Source: Rodentolepis nana (taxonomy: Eukaryota; Platyhelminthes; Cestoda; Cyclophyllidea; Hymenolepididae). From it: DNA of 19,769 nt. Below are positions 1 through 9,200 of the stretch, piece after piece. The position numbers were made by a program, and so were the translations under genes. The DNA lies in the NCBI GenBank assembly GCA_900617975.1, contig UZAE01000676.1, positions 1 to 19,769 of the forward strand, in the 5' to 3' direction. The number at the start of each line of letters is the position of its first letter. Within the stretch, counting starts at the first letter, position 1. A model generated the notes under the pieces. The model did no database searches and had not been told where the DNA came from. It worked only from the letters and a program-made list of their open reading frames with translations.

Positions 1-104
1 TTTTTCAATTTGATGTTCCTCCCACTCTGTGAAGCCTGAAGTGAACTAAAGGGCTAATGATAACCATCAAGACGCCTGCCATTTGATATAAATAAATAAA
101 TAAA
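1..104 (+). repeat. Family-1 retroposon copy A (3' part, cut by window edge)
   Basis: Sense orientation is +. It matches the 3' part of the other copies read on their opposite strand: the CTGTGAAGCCTGAAGTGAAC motif, GACGCCTGCCATTTGATATA, then a (TAAA)n tail ending at about 104. The 5' part lies outside the window, so its duplication cannot be checked. Confidence 0.85.
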
Positions 105-131
105 GCTTTGCGACATCGAAATGGCCTAAAT

Positions 132-401
132 TTATTTATTTATTTATTTATATCAAATGGAAGGCGTTTTGATAGTTATCAGGAGGGGGACAGAAGAGTG
201 ACTCTAAGATGTAAAAGAGATAGACAGACATGAAGGTAGAAAAAAGGTGAGGTGAGAACTGTGAAAGTGGTGGAATATGACATACGGTGGGGTCATGGTA
301 GTTCGAAGTCAGAAGTCAACTGCCGGTTAATAGACTTTTTTGCCGTATGAGTATACGTTGCCCAGGGTGCACCACGTGGAGGTAAGTCTATCCCACGCCC
401 C
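132..401 (-). repeat. Family-1 retroposon copy B, internally deleted
   Basis: Sense orientation is -. It is flanked by GAAATGGCCTAAAT (118-131) and GAAATGACCTAAAT (402-415), a 14-bp target duplication with one mismatch. On the sense strand it begins GGGGCGTGGGATAGACTTAC and ends in a (TAAA)n tail. Compared with copies C and E it lacks about 65 bases at 180/181, where the GAAGCCTGAAGTGAAC segment should be. Confidence 0.9.
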
Positions 402-454
402 GAAATGACCTAAATAAACGCCATTTTCTCTATGCACTCTGTTTACTCAATATT

Positions 455-778
455 TATTTATTTATTTATATCAAATGGCAATCGTCTTGATGGCTATCAG
501 CCCTTTAGTTCACTTCAGGCTTCACAGAGGGGAAGGAACATCAAATTGAAAAAGTCGAGAGGGGGGGGGGGAACAGAAGAGTGTTTCAAAGATTTAAGAG
601 ACAAACACAAAGGTAGAACAAAGGTGAGGTGAATACCGTGAAAATAGTCGAATATGGCATAGAGTGAGGTGATGGTAGTTTGAAGTGAGAAGTCAACTGC
701 CAGTTAATAGACTTTTTTGACGTATGAGTATACGTTGCCCAGGGTGCACCACGTGGAGGTAAACCTATCGCACACCCC
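455..778 (-). repeat. Family-1 retroposon copy C, the most complete (324 bp)
   Basis: Flanked by GTTTACTCAATATT (441-454) and GTTTCCTCAATATT (779-792), a 14-bp duplication with one mismatch. The sense strand (-) starts GGGGTGTGCGATAG and carries CCACGTGG and GGTGCACC palindromes, the AAAAAAGTCTATTAAC piece and a (TAAA)n tail. It includes a run of 11 G on the + strand (561-571). It has no coding capacity of its own. Together with a shared 5' start in B and D, this fits a SINE-like element mobilised by a LINE. Confidence 0.9.
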
Positions 779-792
779 GTTTCCTCAATATT

Positions 793-1755
793 GTTGAGGT
801 AATTTTGTCAATTTTTCGGTAATTTCAGACTAGGCGATTTTGCCACAGAGATTACTGAGGCTTAGTCCCGATTTATCAGTTTAACGTTAGATACAGTAAA
901 TACCTTAATATTAATTGAATTTACCTCAAATATCTTCCATAGCTATAGCCTTTTTATTGGAAAACGAAGCACCTTTCTCATTCTTTACCTGAATGTAGAC
1001 AACACAATACCTTTATTCAAAATATAGGAATGAAATGTATCAGCATGTCTGCTTTCCGTTCTAAGGTGGAAAAAATTATAGTGCAACGCTAAAGGGAAAA
1101 AGGACGAATTTGGTAAGGATTAAAGAGACCAAATATCTGTGCAAAGTCAAAGTGGGCGATGATTGACGATATTGTATTTCCAAATTAATGAATATATCGA
1201 TAAAGTCTGTAGACCATATATGTAACGTACAAAATTGAGTGCTATAAGCTGGAATTCCCTTTGATGAGTTAGATAATGATTGAACATTCACAGGTACAAC
1301 TAAATAAAAGAATTCAAGTTTGTTAAAGTTAGTTAAGTACTTTCTACCAATATCTTAAAATCTGAAAAGAATCAGAAAATCAATAAAACATTGTTAAATA
1401 CCTTTGCCATAATATTTCTTGACCCTATCTAATGATTGTATGAAATTAATTAGACGAATCAGGTGATTGATTAAATACCTATTGATTTATTCGCTATTGA
1501 AGTAGTGACCAACTTACTCATCTGCAGAGTTGGATGCCACTAATTGGATACATTTAATGCACATCCAGTGACTAGAGTGACCAACAACACTTGTAAAATC
1601 TGGTTAGTAGAACAAGTGTCAGAAATAAAGATTGTTATAAATATGGTAAACTTTGGGAAAGGTTTCCCAAAATGGGTTTTAGAGGCATTTAAACAAATAA
1701 TCAATGTATTGCAAAGACCATCACATCGTAATCGTGTCAAACCATTTAATACTTC
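793..1755. other. AT-rich intergenic stretch, nothing recognised
   Basis: No gene, repeat of the local families or RNA could be supported here. Open frames are short and unconvincing. Confidence 0.5.
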
Positions 1756-1756
1756 T

Positions 1757-1840
1757 GTAGCGGATTGCTACTTTATTAAAGCCTGACGACTCAGAATTCT
1801 CTATGGTAGATCGTCCTACATCTAGCTAGACTCCCAGAAC
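1757..1840 (+). repeat. Family-2 (tRNA-like) repeat fragment
   Basis: GTAGCGGATTGCTACT, then ATTCTCTATGGTAGAT, then TAGCTAGACTCCCAG align with the copy at 3018-3115 (GCAGCGGATTGTTTTACT, GGCAGATTCTCC, TAGTTAGACAGGCTCCC). The order of the blocks is the same, so the two are diverged copies of one family. It runs directly into the first CAGCTAAGCTATAGCCCAG unit of the neighbouring minisatellite. Confidence 0.45.
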
Positions 1841-2460
1841 CAGCTAAGCTATAGCCCAGGTATAAAGGAAACAGACGTGTAGCACGAAATGCGTTTATTC
1901 GGTACGTATATTGCATATAAAGGAAACAGATGTTTAGCACGGAGCACGTTTATTCTACAGAGGATACAGACGTGTAGCACGGAACATTTATTCAGTAGCG
2001 GAAAACAGACGTGTAGCAAGGAATACGTTTATTCGATACGGGAAAACAGACGTGTAGCACGGAGCACGCTTATTCAGTACGGATTCAGACGTGTAGCACG
2101 GAGCACGTTTTTTCAGTACGGGTATCAGACGTGTAGCACGGAGCACGTCTATTCAGTGAGCATATTACGAACCAGCTAAGCTATAGCCCAGCTATAAAGG
2201 AAACAGACCGAAACTAGCTAAGCTATAGCCCAGCTATAAAGGAAACAGACGATAATTCGGAACACGTATATTCAGTCACGTAATGATCAGAAAAGTGTGC
2301 ACGGAGCACGTTTATTCAGGACGTATCTTGCGGATCAAGTCACGTTTATTCAGGACGTATATTGCGGATCAAGTGTACCCGCTTATTCAGGACGTATATT
2401 GCGGATCAAGTGTGTACACACAATTTATTCGGGGAGTATACTGCGATAAGGTGTACACGC
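1841..2460. repeat. Degenerate composite minisatellite (34-44 bp units)
   Basis: Three kinds of related unit are seen. Six units of 39-41 bp (CAGACGTGTAGCACGGAGCA then CGTTTATTCAGTACGG) start at 1927, 1967, 2006, 2047, 2086 and 2126. Three copies of CAGCTAAGCTATAGCCCAG followed by CTATAAAGGAAACAGAC start near 1841, 2173 and 2215. Three or four 34-38 bp units (TTTATTCAGGACGTAT, TTGCGGATCAAGT) lie from 2308 to 2450. CACGTTTATTCAG is shared by the first and third kinds. The long open frame over 1889-2179 is a by-product of the repetition, not a gene. Confidence 0.85.
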
Positions 2461-2582
2461 AGGAAGCTACTCATGATCAGGATGGGGGATTAGGTTAAAC
2501 AGAGGTTGATGATTGGTCACTGTTAGTACGGTCGCTGCACACAGAGTTGTACGGCCGCACCTCCCAATCCTAGCGAGCAGAC

Positions 2583-2813
2583 ATGCAGGCATACGATGAC
2601 GCACACAGCGATAACGTGTCCCATACTTCTGATGGACCACACGTACCACAATTCTTGCCAAATATACGGCGACAAATAGGGAAAGTCGAAATTCAATGCA
2701 AGAATGAAGTTTGGCTTGAAAATTTCATCCTCTATGGAGAAAAAGTTTATAGGAATGTACCTGATGAAATTGTTTCAAGTGGTAAGGTTCAGAATTTAAA
2801 AACTTTTAGCTAG
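2583..2813 (+). CDS. Small unassigned ORF, possibly a terminal exon
   Basis: 76 codons from an ATG to TAG. The N-terminal part (QAYDDAHSDNVSHTSDG) is polar; the rest (GKVEIQCKNEVWLENFILYG, EKVYRNVP) has a balanced, protein-like composition unlike the surrounding AT-rich noise. AATAAA (2817-2822) overlapping ATTAAA (2822-2827) starts three bases after the stop. A strong donor-like AAGTG|GTAAGG occurs within it near 2780. It could be the last exon of an upstream gene or part of a decayed mobile element. I do not recognise the family. Confidence 0.25.
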   Translation: MQAYDDAHSDNVSHTSDGPHVPQFLPNIRRQIGKVEIQCKNEVWLENFILYGEKVYRNVPDEIVSSGKVQNLKTFS

Positions 2814-3017
2814 AGTAATAAATTAAAGAAAATTTCAACTTAAAGAGGTGATCATGTCATGGGACATACATATATATTCATCATGTTTTGGAAGTTTAAA
2901 CTTTTATTTTAGTACCATATTTTATTTTATAAAATGATAAAATATCGGCTCAACGTAATAAAAGAGTAATATTTCCTAAATTATAATGATTATGGGAATT
3001 TCTAAATATCGCTGAAA

Positions 3018-3115
3018 GAGGCTTTGTGGTGCAGCGGATTGTTTTACTAATGAACCTTTACTTTATTCGGAAATCCCAATGGCAGATTCTCCTAGTTAGA
3101 CAGGCTCCCGACTTG
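3018..3115 (+). repeat. Family-2 (tRNA-like) repeat copy
   Basis: GGCTTTGTGGTGCAGCGGAT resembles a tRNA 5' half with an A-box-like TGGTGCAGCGG. About 40 bases later ATTCGGAAATCCC resembles a decayed B box (GGTTCGAATCCC). It does not fold as an intact tRNA, and a diverged relative lies at 1757-1840, so it is better read as a tRNA-derived SINE fragment than as a tRNA gene. Confidence 0.45.
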
Positions 3116-5369
3116 AACAATCGCAATGACACAGAGGAGTAAGACGTTTTGCGACTGAAGCGCTTGTTGACATTATGATATCAGCAAACGTGATTATTTA
3201 ACATATACATCTAGCATAATTTGAATGAACGTTAATAACTAATTATGCCTGCAGAATTTAATATAAATGAATGTTTCTAAGAGTAGATATTGAACTGAAC
3301 CATATAGATATGAAATATCAGTTTACAAATTTCTAGATGTTTTTGACTGTTATTTAACTTTGTTTGCGTTCTGAATCATACGAGGCATCACTCTTTCTGC
3401 ATCTATCATTGGCTCTTAAATAAAGTGTCGTTATGAAGCAGCCACAATGGTCACTTGATCGCATTACGTTCGAGACTCTCTTCTTAATTTAAGCACTTTA
3501 AACCATTTTGTCAGTGAACTTGGCAATCCGAAAGCAATATACAGCGAATATTCTAGTTAAAAGGATGTCGCATGAGCTATTGAAAGAACATACATTGCAG
3601 TTAAACCCAATTTTTTTTATTATTCATAGCAATTTCTAAATTTACGAACTCTACTACCACAAGTGAGGAAAAAGAGAGAGTTGCAAGTGAATACGACGGT
3701 GTGTGTCATCAGTTATAGTCATAGGGGAGTTACGTAATTGATAATAAGTTCAAACGTAGATGAATGCGAAGGGTGCGCAATCCTTTAAAAGAGACAAAAG
3801 CTCTCAATGAAAGGGGAAAACAGCAAGAAGCAAACATTTTGACAAATTGTGGTAGTTTTCAAACGTTAGCAAATGTAGATTTAATAATATTTTAGAACAA
3901 TCTATAAAGCGGTTAAGCGCTGGAGTACATGGTAGAAACTAAAAGCTTAAGTAAAATAAAAGTATAGAGGGAGCTTTAAACAATTGTCCGCCTATTCCTG
4001 TTTTACTAATACTCAATCATTGATATAACTAGTAATAGTTTCCCGATGCACATCGACGCTATATTTATTACTAAATTTCTTTCCCATTTTTGAACCCTGT
4101 CTTTATAACTCCTGAAAGATACTAACAGGAAGAGTGTGCAAATGTTTTTGCTAAAATGTGTCAAAGTCACAGAAACCAAAACCTAGCAAGCAAGGTTAGA
4201 GCAATATCAATGCTGGCAAATCAAATTAATGCTATTGCACTTTGATCCTAGTTTTAAATTGCTCGTAGTAATAGTAATTTGTTGGTAGAAATAATTAGCT
4301 AATTTAACGCTAATTAAATAGTTGTTTTCACCAATACTAGTAAACTGAATGATAGATGACTGCAAGTAATTAACTCAGAGATTTTTGCTTATATTTGAGA
4401 TATAGAATTGATAGCAATTTTTCCAGAAACGTATAAGTAGTTACTAATAAGTAAAAAGGTGTAAAATGAAAATACACAAATTAAACATGCTTTCAAAGAT
4501 TGCATCTGAAATTAAAGTCCCGAATATTTAACAGAAAACGAATCTTGGAAGTATTGTCACCCATAGTTTATTTGAGGTAACATTATTTCAAATATTTTCA
4601 ATTATTATTTATAAGAGATTTCAAAATTGGCAATCGTTGCCCGTTTTAATATGATAACTATGTAAATACGAACACTAAGTAGATTAAAGTATCGAAAAAG
4701 GTATGGAAGTTATAAATCAAGGAATAACATAGCATATTGCGGATGTTAAAAAATCCTAACGTCCTAAGTGAAGATTGAGATTCAATTAATATTTTGCATT
4801 AAAACACCCCTTAACGGTATATATAATTTAAAAAGCTTATTACTGAAAAGCTTTGAAAAACAAACAAAATTGAGTAACAGCAAACGCCAAAACTACTTAA
4901 AAATAGATTGTGAATGATTAAATAGAAACAGTTAGCAATATTTGCAGGGGCAGATTATTCACTAAGATTACATAAACAGTTTAATATAGGATAACGCATA
5001 TGTTTCCCAAACTAAGAATTTATTATCATTGTTTATTCAGGAATTTGAAGCGGAGTATAATATATATGTATACGTGAAAATATCTCGTTTTGATTAAAAC
5101 AACTGAAATAGGGAAAGAGCCATGATTTTATGTTAGTTGATTTAGAAATGCGGTAGGTAGCCAACTTATGATACAAGTTCTGAGTTGATTTAAGCAGAGC
5201 CATGATGAAATATTGGGGTTAGAATGTTTATTACTACAGTAAGAAACTCTCAGAAGAACTCATCATCAAATATTCAAAGTTATATCACATTCAGATGTCT
5301 TACACATTTAATAGCACAAACGTAACATGTATATGAACGGCAACTAGCTACTAATTACGAACGAATAAA
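3116..5369. other. AT-rich intergenic stretch upstream of the FERM gene
   Basis: Over 2 kb of AT-rich sequence with stops in all frames. No gene, RNA or recognised repeat was seen. Confidence 0.5.
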
Positions 5370-5382
5370 TATTCAATTAATT

Positions 5383-5432
5383 AGGGTTAATGATAAATAT
5401 CACAAAGCCTGCCATTTAAAATAATAATATAC
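5383..5432 (+). repeat. Family-1 retroposon copy F, 50-bp 5'-truncated remnant
   Basis: Contains the 3' end of the family in + orientation: GGGTTAATGATAAATATCAC, then GCCTGCCATTT and an ATAATAATA tail. It is flanked by perfect 13-bp copies of TATTCAATTAATT (5370-5382 and 5433-5445). Severe 5' truncation with an intact duplication is a signature of target-primed reverse transcription. Confidence 0.75.
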
Positions 5433-5483
5433 TATTCAATTAATTTGTAGAAGCTTAAATAAATTCATGCATTTAGTAAGCTA

Positions 5484-5710
5484 ATATATAAAAATGCATA
5501 AATTAACTTTAATGTGATTATTTTATATATAGCGACTCCCACATATCTATCAATTTATAAAGTATATCCATTAACAGTATTTTTGTTTAAGCTAGTCAGA
5601 TAAGGTGGTGATAAACGCGAAGTTAGACAAATCGGAATTTTGTTTTTCTCGTGGTTGTGTCTGTGTCGGTTTCCTACTTGGCTTTTTATTACTTCGGCAT
5701 TTAAAAAATA
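5484..5710 (+). promoter_or_regulatory. Candidate core promoter and 5' leader of the FERM gene
   Basis: TATATAAAAA at 5485-5494 and TATATATA at 5524-5531 are TATA-like, lying 180-225 bases before the ATG. The surrounding DNA is very AT-rich, so such matches are expected by chance. From about 5600 the sequence becomes more mixed (GTGGTGATAAACGCG, CTCGTGGTTGTGTCTG) and probably is 5' UTR. A trans-spliced leader acceptor is also possible in flatworms. The start context AATAATGG is good. Confidence 0.3.
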
Positions 5711-6202
5711 ATGGCTAAATCTAAAAATGCCAATGAAGAAGCTGCGAAAACTACTCTTAACTCAAAGAAGTCATTAAGTTCGCCAAAATCTAGCAAGCCC
5801 AATTCACCTTCAACTCCCAAAAAGAGTTCGGACCTCATACCTTACAAAATTAGACTGTTAGACAGTGAACAAAAAGCGCTGGAAATATTCATTTCGGTAA
5901 AAAAGCTAGTTATATATTTATTTTGTCGTTTTTAGAAAAATGCTGATGGACAAGTTCTCTTTAACAAAGTGTGTGATGTACTTGGAGGAATAGTAGAACG
6001 AGACTATTTTGGTCTTCGTTATATGGATAAAAACAACCAACGAGTAATTTTTTATAAAATGATGTTACTCCATGTAGCAATGGCTTGATCTTGGTCGAAA
6101 TGTCAAGAAACAGATGTCTGGAGCACTTTCATCTGCACTGAGCTTTCGTGTTAAGCACTATCCTGGGAACCCTATTGTTGATTTTCATCAAGAAATATCT
6201 CT
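5711..6202 (+). other. Exons 1-3: N-terminal Ser/Lys/Pro tail and FERM F1 lobe
   Basis: Residues 1-42 are a disordered-looking Ser, Lys and Pro-rich tail with repeated SPKSS/SPSTPKKSS-like runs that could be phosphorylated. The ubiquitin-like F1 lobe starts at about residue 43 (PYKIRLLD) and ends near the WLDLGRNVKKQ stretch (about residues 100-110), which corresponds to the conserved WLD motif of 4.1 proteins. Exons 1, 2 and 3 are split by introns of only 39 bases (5897-5935) and 34 bases (6044-6077). Skipping intron 2 splicing would bring in an in-frame stop at once (TAA after Q-R), so it must be removed. Confidence 0.88.
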
Positions 6203-9200
6203 GTAAGTCAACCGTCTCAATTTATTTTTCAAGTGTTCCTTAGTATTTTACAAATTTCAAGAATATGTGTTGTTTTGCTTAATAGCTGACGCAAATTCTA
6301 TGCGTTGTTAATTTATTTTTAACCATGTAGGTACCTTCTTTACTTGCAACTTCGTCGAGACTTGGTACAAGGTCGTTTACTTTGCCCGCTCAATGAACTT
6401 TATACAATGGGAGCTTTAATTTTGCAATGTAAGGAAATTTTTAGCCTTTAAGTATAGTGAAAACAATTGTTTATGTAAGTTCTTTTTCGTACCAATTTTC
6501 AGCTGAATACGGCGATGCCCCAGAAGATGAAGGTTCAGGTGAATTGAATGGGTCGATCTCTGATGAGGAATACAAATCTTACTTTAAAAATTTCAAAATT
6601 GTCTTTAATCAAACCAAAAAGATTGAATCTGAGATAATCGCTCGTCACAAGATTTATCGGTGAGAAAAATTGTGCAATTGGTTGTTCGTAATGCATTTTT
6701 GTTGCATTGCCACGTCTGACATTTTGCTTTTTTCAGTGGTCTCACCGCCAGGGATGCGGAAGTTGAAGTTATCAAAATGGCTTCACAATTACCCACCTAT
6801 GGAGTCGATCCTTTCCCTGTTAAGGTAGTTTGCTTTTCCGTCACTTCGTTCATCCTAAATTTAGATAATAACTAAAGAGAAAGTTCCAAAGAAAGCTGAT
6901 TCAGTTGCCCCCAAAATTGGAGATTCTGCAAGCAATGCTATCGTAGATAATAAAGTGCCAGACACTCAATCGCTGAACACGGCTCCACCTAGCCCAGCGG
7001 CCTCCGTCTATCTTGGTTTGAGGCATACTGGACTCACAACCTACGTCGGGCTTCAACCCAGTGAGACCTTTGAATGGTACGCATTATTCCTCTTTTCTAA
7101 ATCGGTTATCCTTATCATTACTTCATCCTCTCATTTGCCCACCTTAAAATTTCTCATTGACATCATACGCACTACATGTTGTACTTTGGTGTTGCATGCC
7201 CTTCTATGCTCTAATGCTCCCTTCTGTACATACTACCTCTCACATGAGATTTAGTATGTCTTATGAGACACGTTTTTATATGAGGAAAAATATGTAAAAA
7301 CTCAGCCTCAATTGTATCACCATTTTACAAGAACTGTCCCTCACAGCCCTATTAATCGATTTTCTGAGAAGGTGTAAAGGGGAGGGGAGGTTGAAGATTT
7401 TGCATGGTCATTTTTGGCACGACGACCCGAGTTTTACTCCTTAATGTTTGTCGCGCTTGTTCTCCCCCAAAATGTACCAACAAATCGCAATCTTCCTGTT
7501 CTATTTGCTTTGGGTGTCTTTTATTATTAGCAAATCCGGATCACAACTCTACATCGGACCCAAATATACGCAGAACTATTCTTGGTAAGACCGAATTCAT
7601 CTGCCTATACCTTGTCCTATCCCCTTTCCTCATAGTCTCCACTCCCTTCTTGGGTTGTTTTGAGACCCCCTGTGTTCGTTTGTGTGTCTCAAGCACCATC
7701 ATAGCCACGACTAACCAACTCGTGCATCCTGTTCCCTATCTGAGAACAGTGCTCCTTGTTTGATTTCGTGCTCTGTTTTGTATCTTGTCTTAACGCTCCC
7801 TCACTGGCTGGCTATTGCTTGGCTTTTTTCGGTTGTTCTTAAGCCTTTCCCCAATCTTATTCGAGATTTTTGGTGACTTGATGTTGATATTTGCGTTTGT
7901 TTGCGTATTTCCGGTTGGTACACAGCTTCAAAATAATCCACATTTTCCCATTTATAACTGAATCACCTCCACTTATTGAAAGAAGGGCGAGAAGGCTATG
8001 TAGCCAGGTTACTAGGTGTCTTAGAAGGTGTAATATGAAGCTAAATGCCACACATTTTGTCCTCCCTCACTCCAATTTGCCACATCATTATCTTCTTATG
8101 GGAACGAATCATTCTAATCAATGATGATGCAAAATTAAAAGGCCAATCATGTGGTGGTAGTCACTGGATGCTTGGGTTTTTTGTTTTCTATAACTGTATA
8201 AGTAGCCTTTGTTGATTTACAATATATTACCCCTAAGGAGTCTCTAATAATGCACTTGCCCTAGCCTGTGTATTCCTCTATCAACTGTAGCTTTAATTTA
8301 TTCATATATTTCCCCTCTCTTATGTTTAAGGGGCAGTATTGAACGCCTCGCCTGCGATGGAAAGGACTTTATCGTCTACGTGAAGCCTTCAGGTCTAACG
8401 GTGAGTAATTCTTACTTTTAGTTAATACCAGTAATACCCCTTGATCTCTCAGAGTATATGAATTTGCATGAGTGTTGCAGTGCCTACTCTACACACGCAC
8501 TGAAACTTGTTCTCATATTTGTGTGCTTGCGTTTGCATGAACGTGTTAGATGGTCACTGGCTCACTCACATGCACAAGTACGTTCCAGTTCTTTGTAAGC
8601 ATAATCTTGATTATGTTAACGCCCTAACATATAGTTCTAGCTGACTCATCTTCTTAGAATCCCGGTTCACTACCTGTTTGAGCTAGTTATGTGGGCTCTT
8701 ACAAGTAGATCGTGTTGGTTCACGTTTTCGAATACTTTTGGCACCTGCCTAATAATAATGTAATAAGCTCCCTGAAGGGTAGTCTAGTATGCGAACACTT
8801 TTAAGTCGTGATATTGGGAGACAGTTTTATAAGTATATTTTAACCCACACCCCCTTTCCTTGTTTAGTATTTATTTTAATTATCCTTCTTAACCATTAGA
8901 GTATACTGGTCGATTATTGGTAACAGAAGGCATAAGAACAGGCATAGGTACCCTTAAAAGGGCGTATAGTTTATTATGGTTGGTCATATTTCACTCACTG
9001 AGAAACGTGCACTGCTTTAGGTAATTTCCACCCTAGGGGTTTCTGCTTATAGCTATGGCAACGCCATGGAATAGGGCGGGACTAAGAAGACTAAAGCACA
9101 TTACGAAGACGTTAGGTTATCTTTGTTTCCACAAATGTTTTTACTAGGAATCCGATGAAACAGCCAATGACAAGCCTATTCAAGAACAGCAGCAACTTGA

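Noticed and set aside
360..400. Possible U1 snRNA origin of the family-1 head (ACTTACCT plus a CCTGGGC block on the sense strand)
   Set aside because: Only an eight-base match to the U1 5' end and scattered similarity afterwards. The U1 stem-loops are not reproduced. It is better treated as coincidence.
1544..1786. 80-codon ORF upstream of the minisatellite
   Set aside because: Its 3' end runs into the family-2 repeat and no motif or splice context supports it.
1841..2460. CRISPR array
   Set aside because: Units are contiguous and variable in length with no unique spacers, and the context is eukaryotic. It is a minisatellite.
3018..3095. Functional tRNA gene
   Set aside because: The acceptor and T stems do not pair and the B box is broken. 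It has a diverged partner at 1757, which fits a SINE.
6955..7763. Long open stretches over exon 7 and into intron 7
   Set aside because: The real exon ends at the GTACGC donor at 7077. The continuation is T-rich intron and the FERM fold resumes at 8331.
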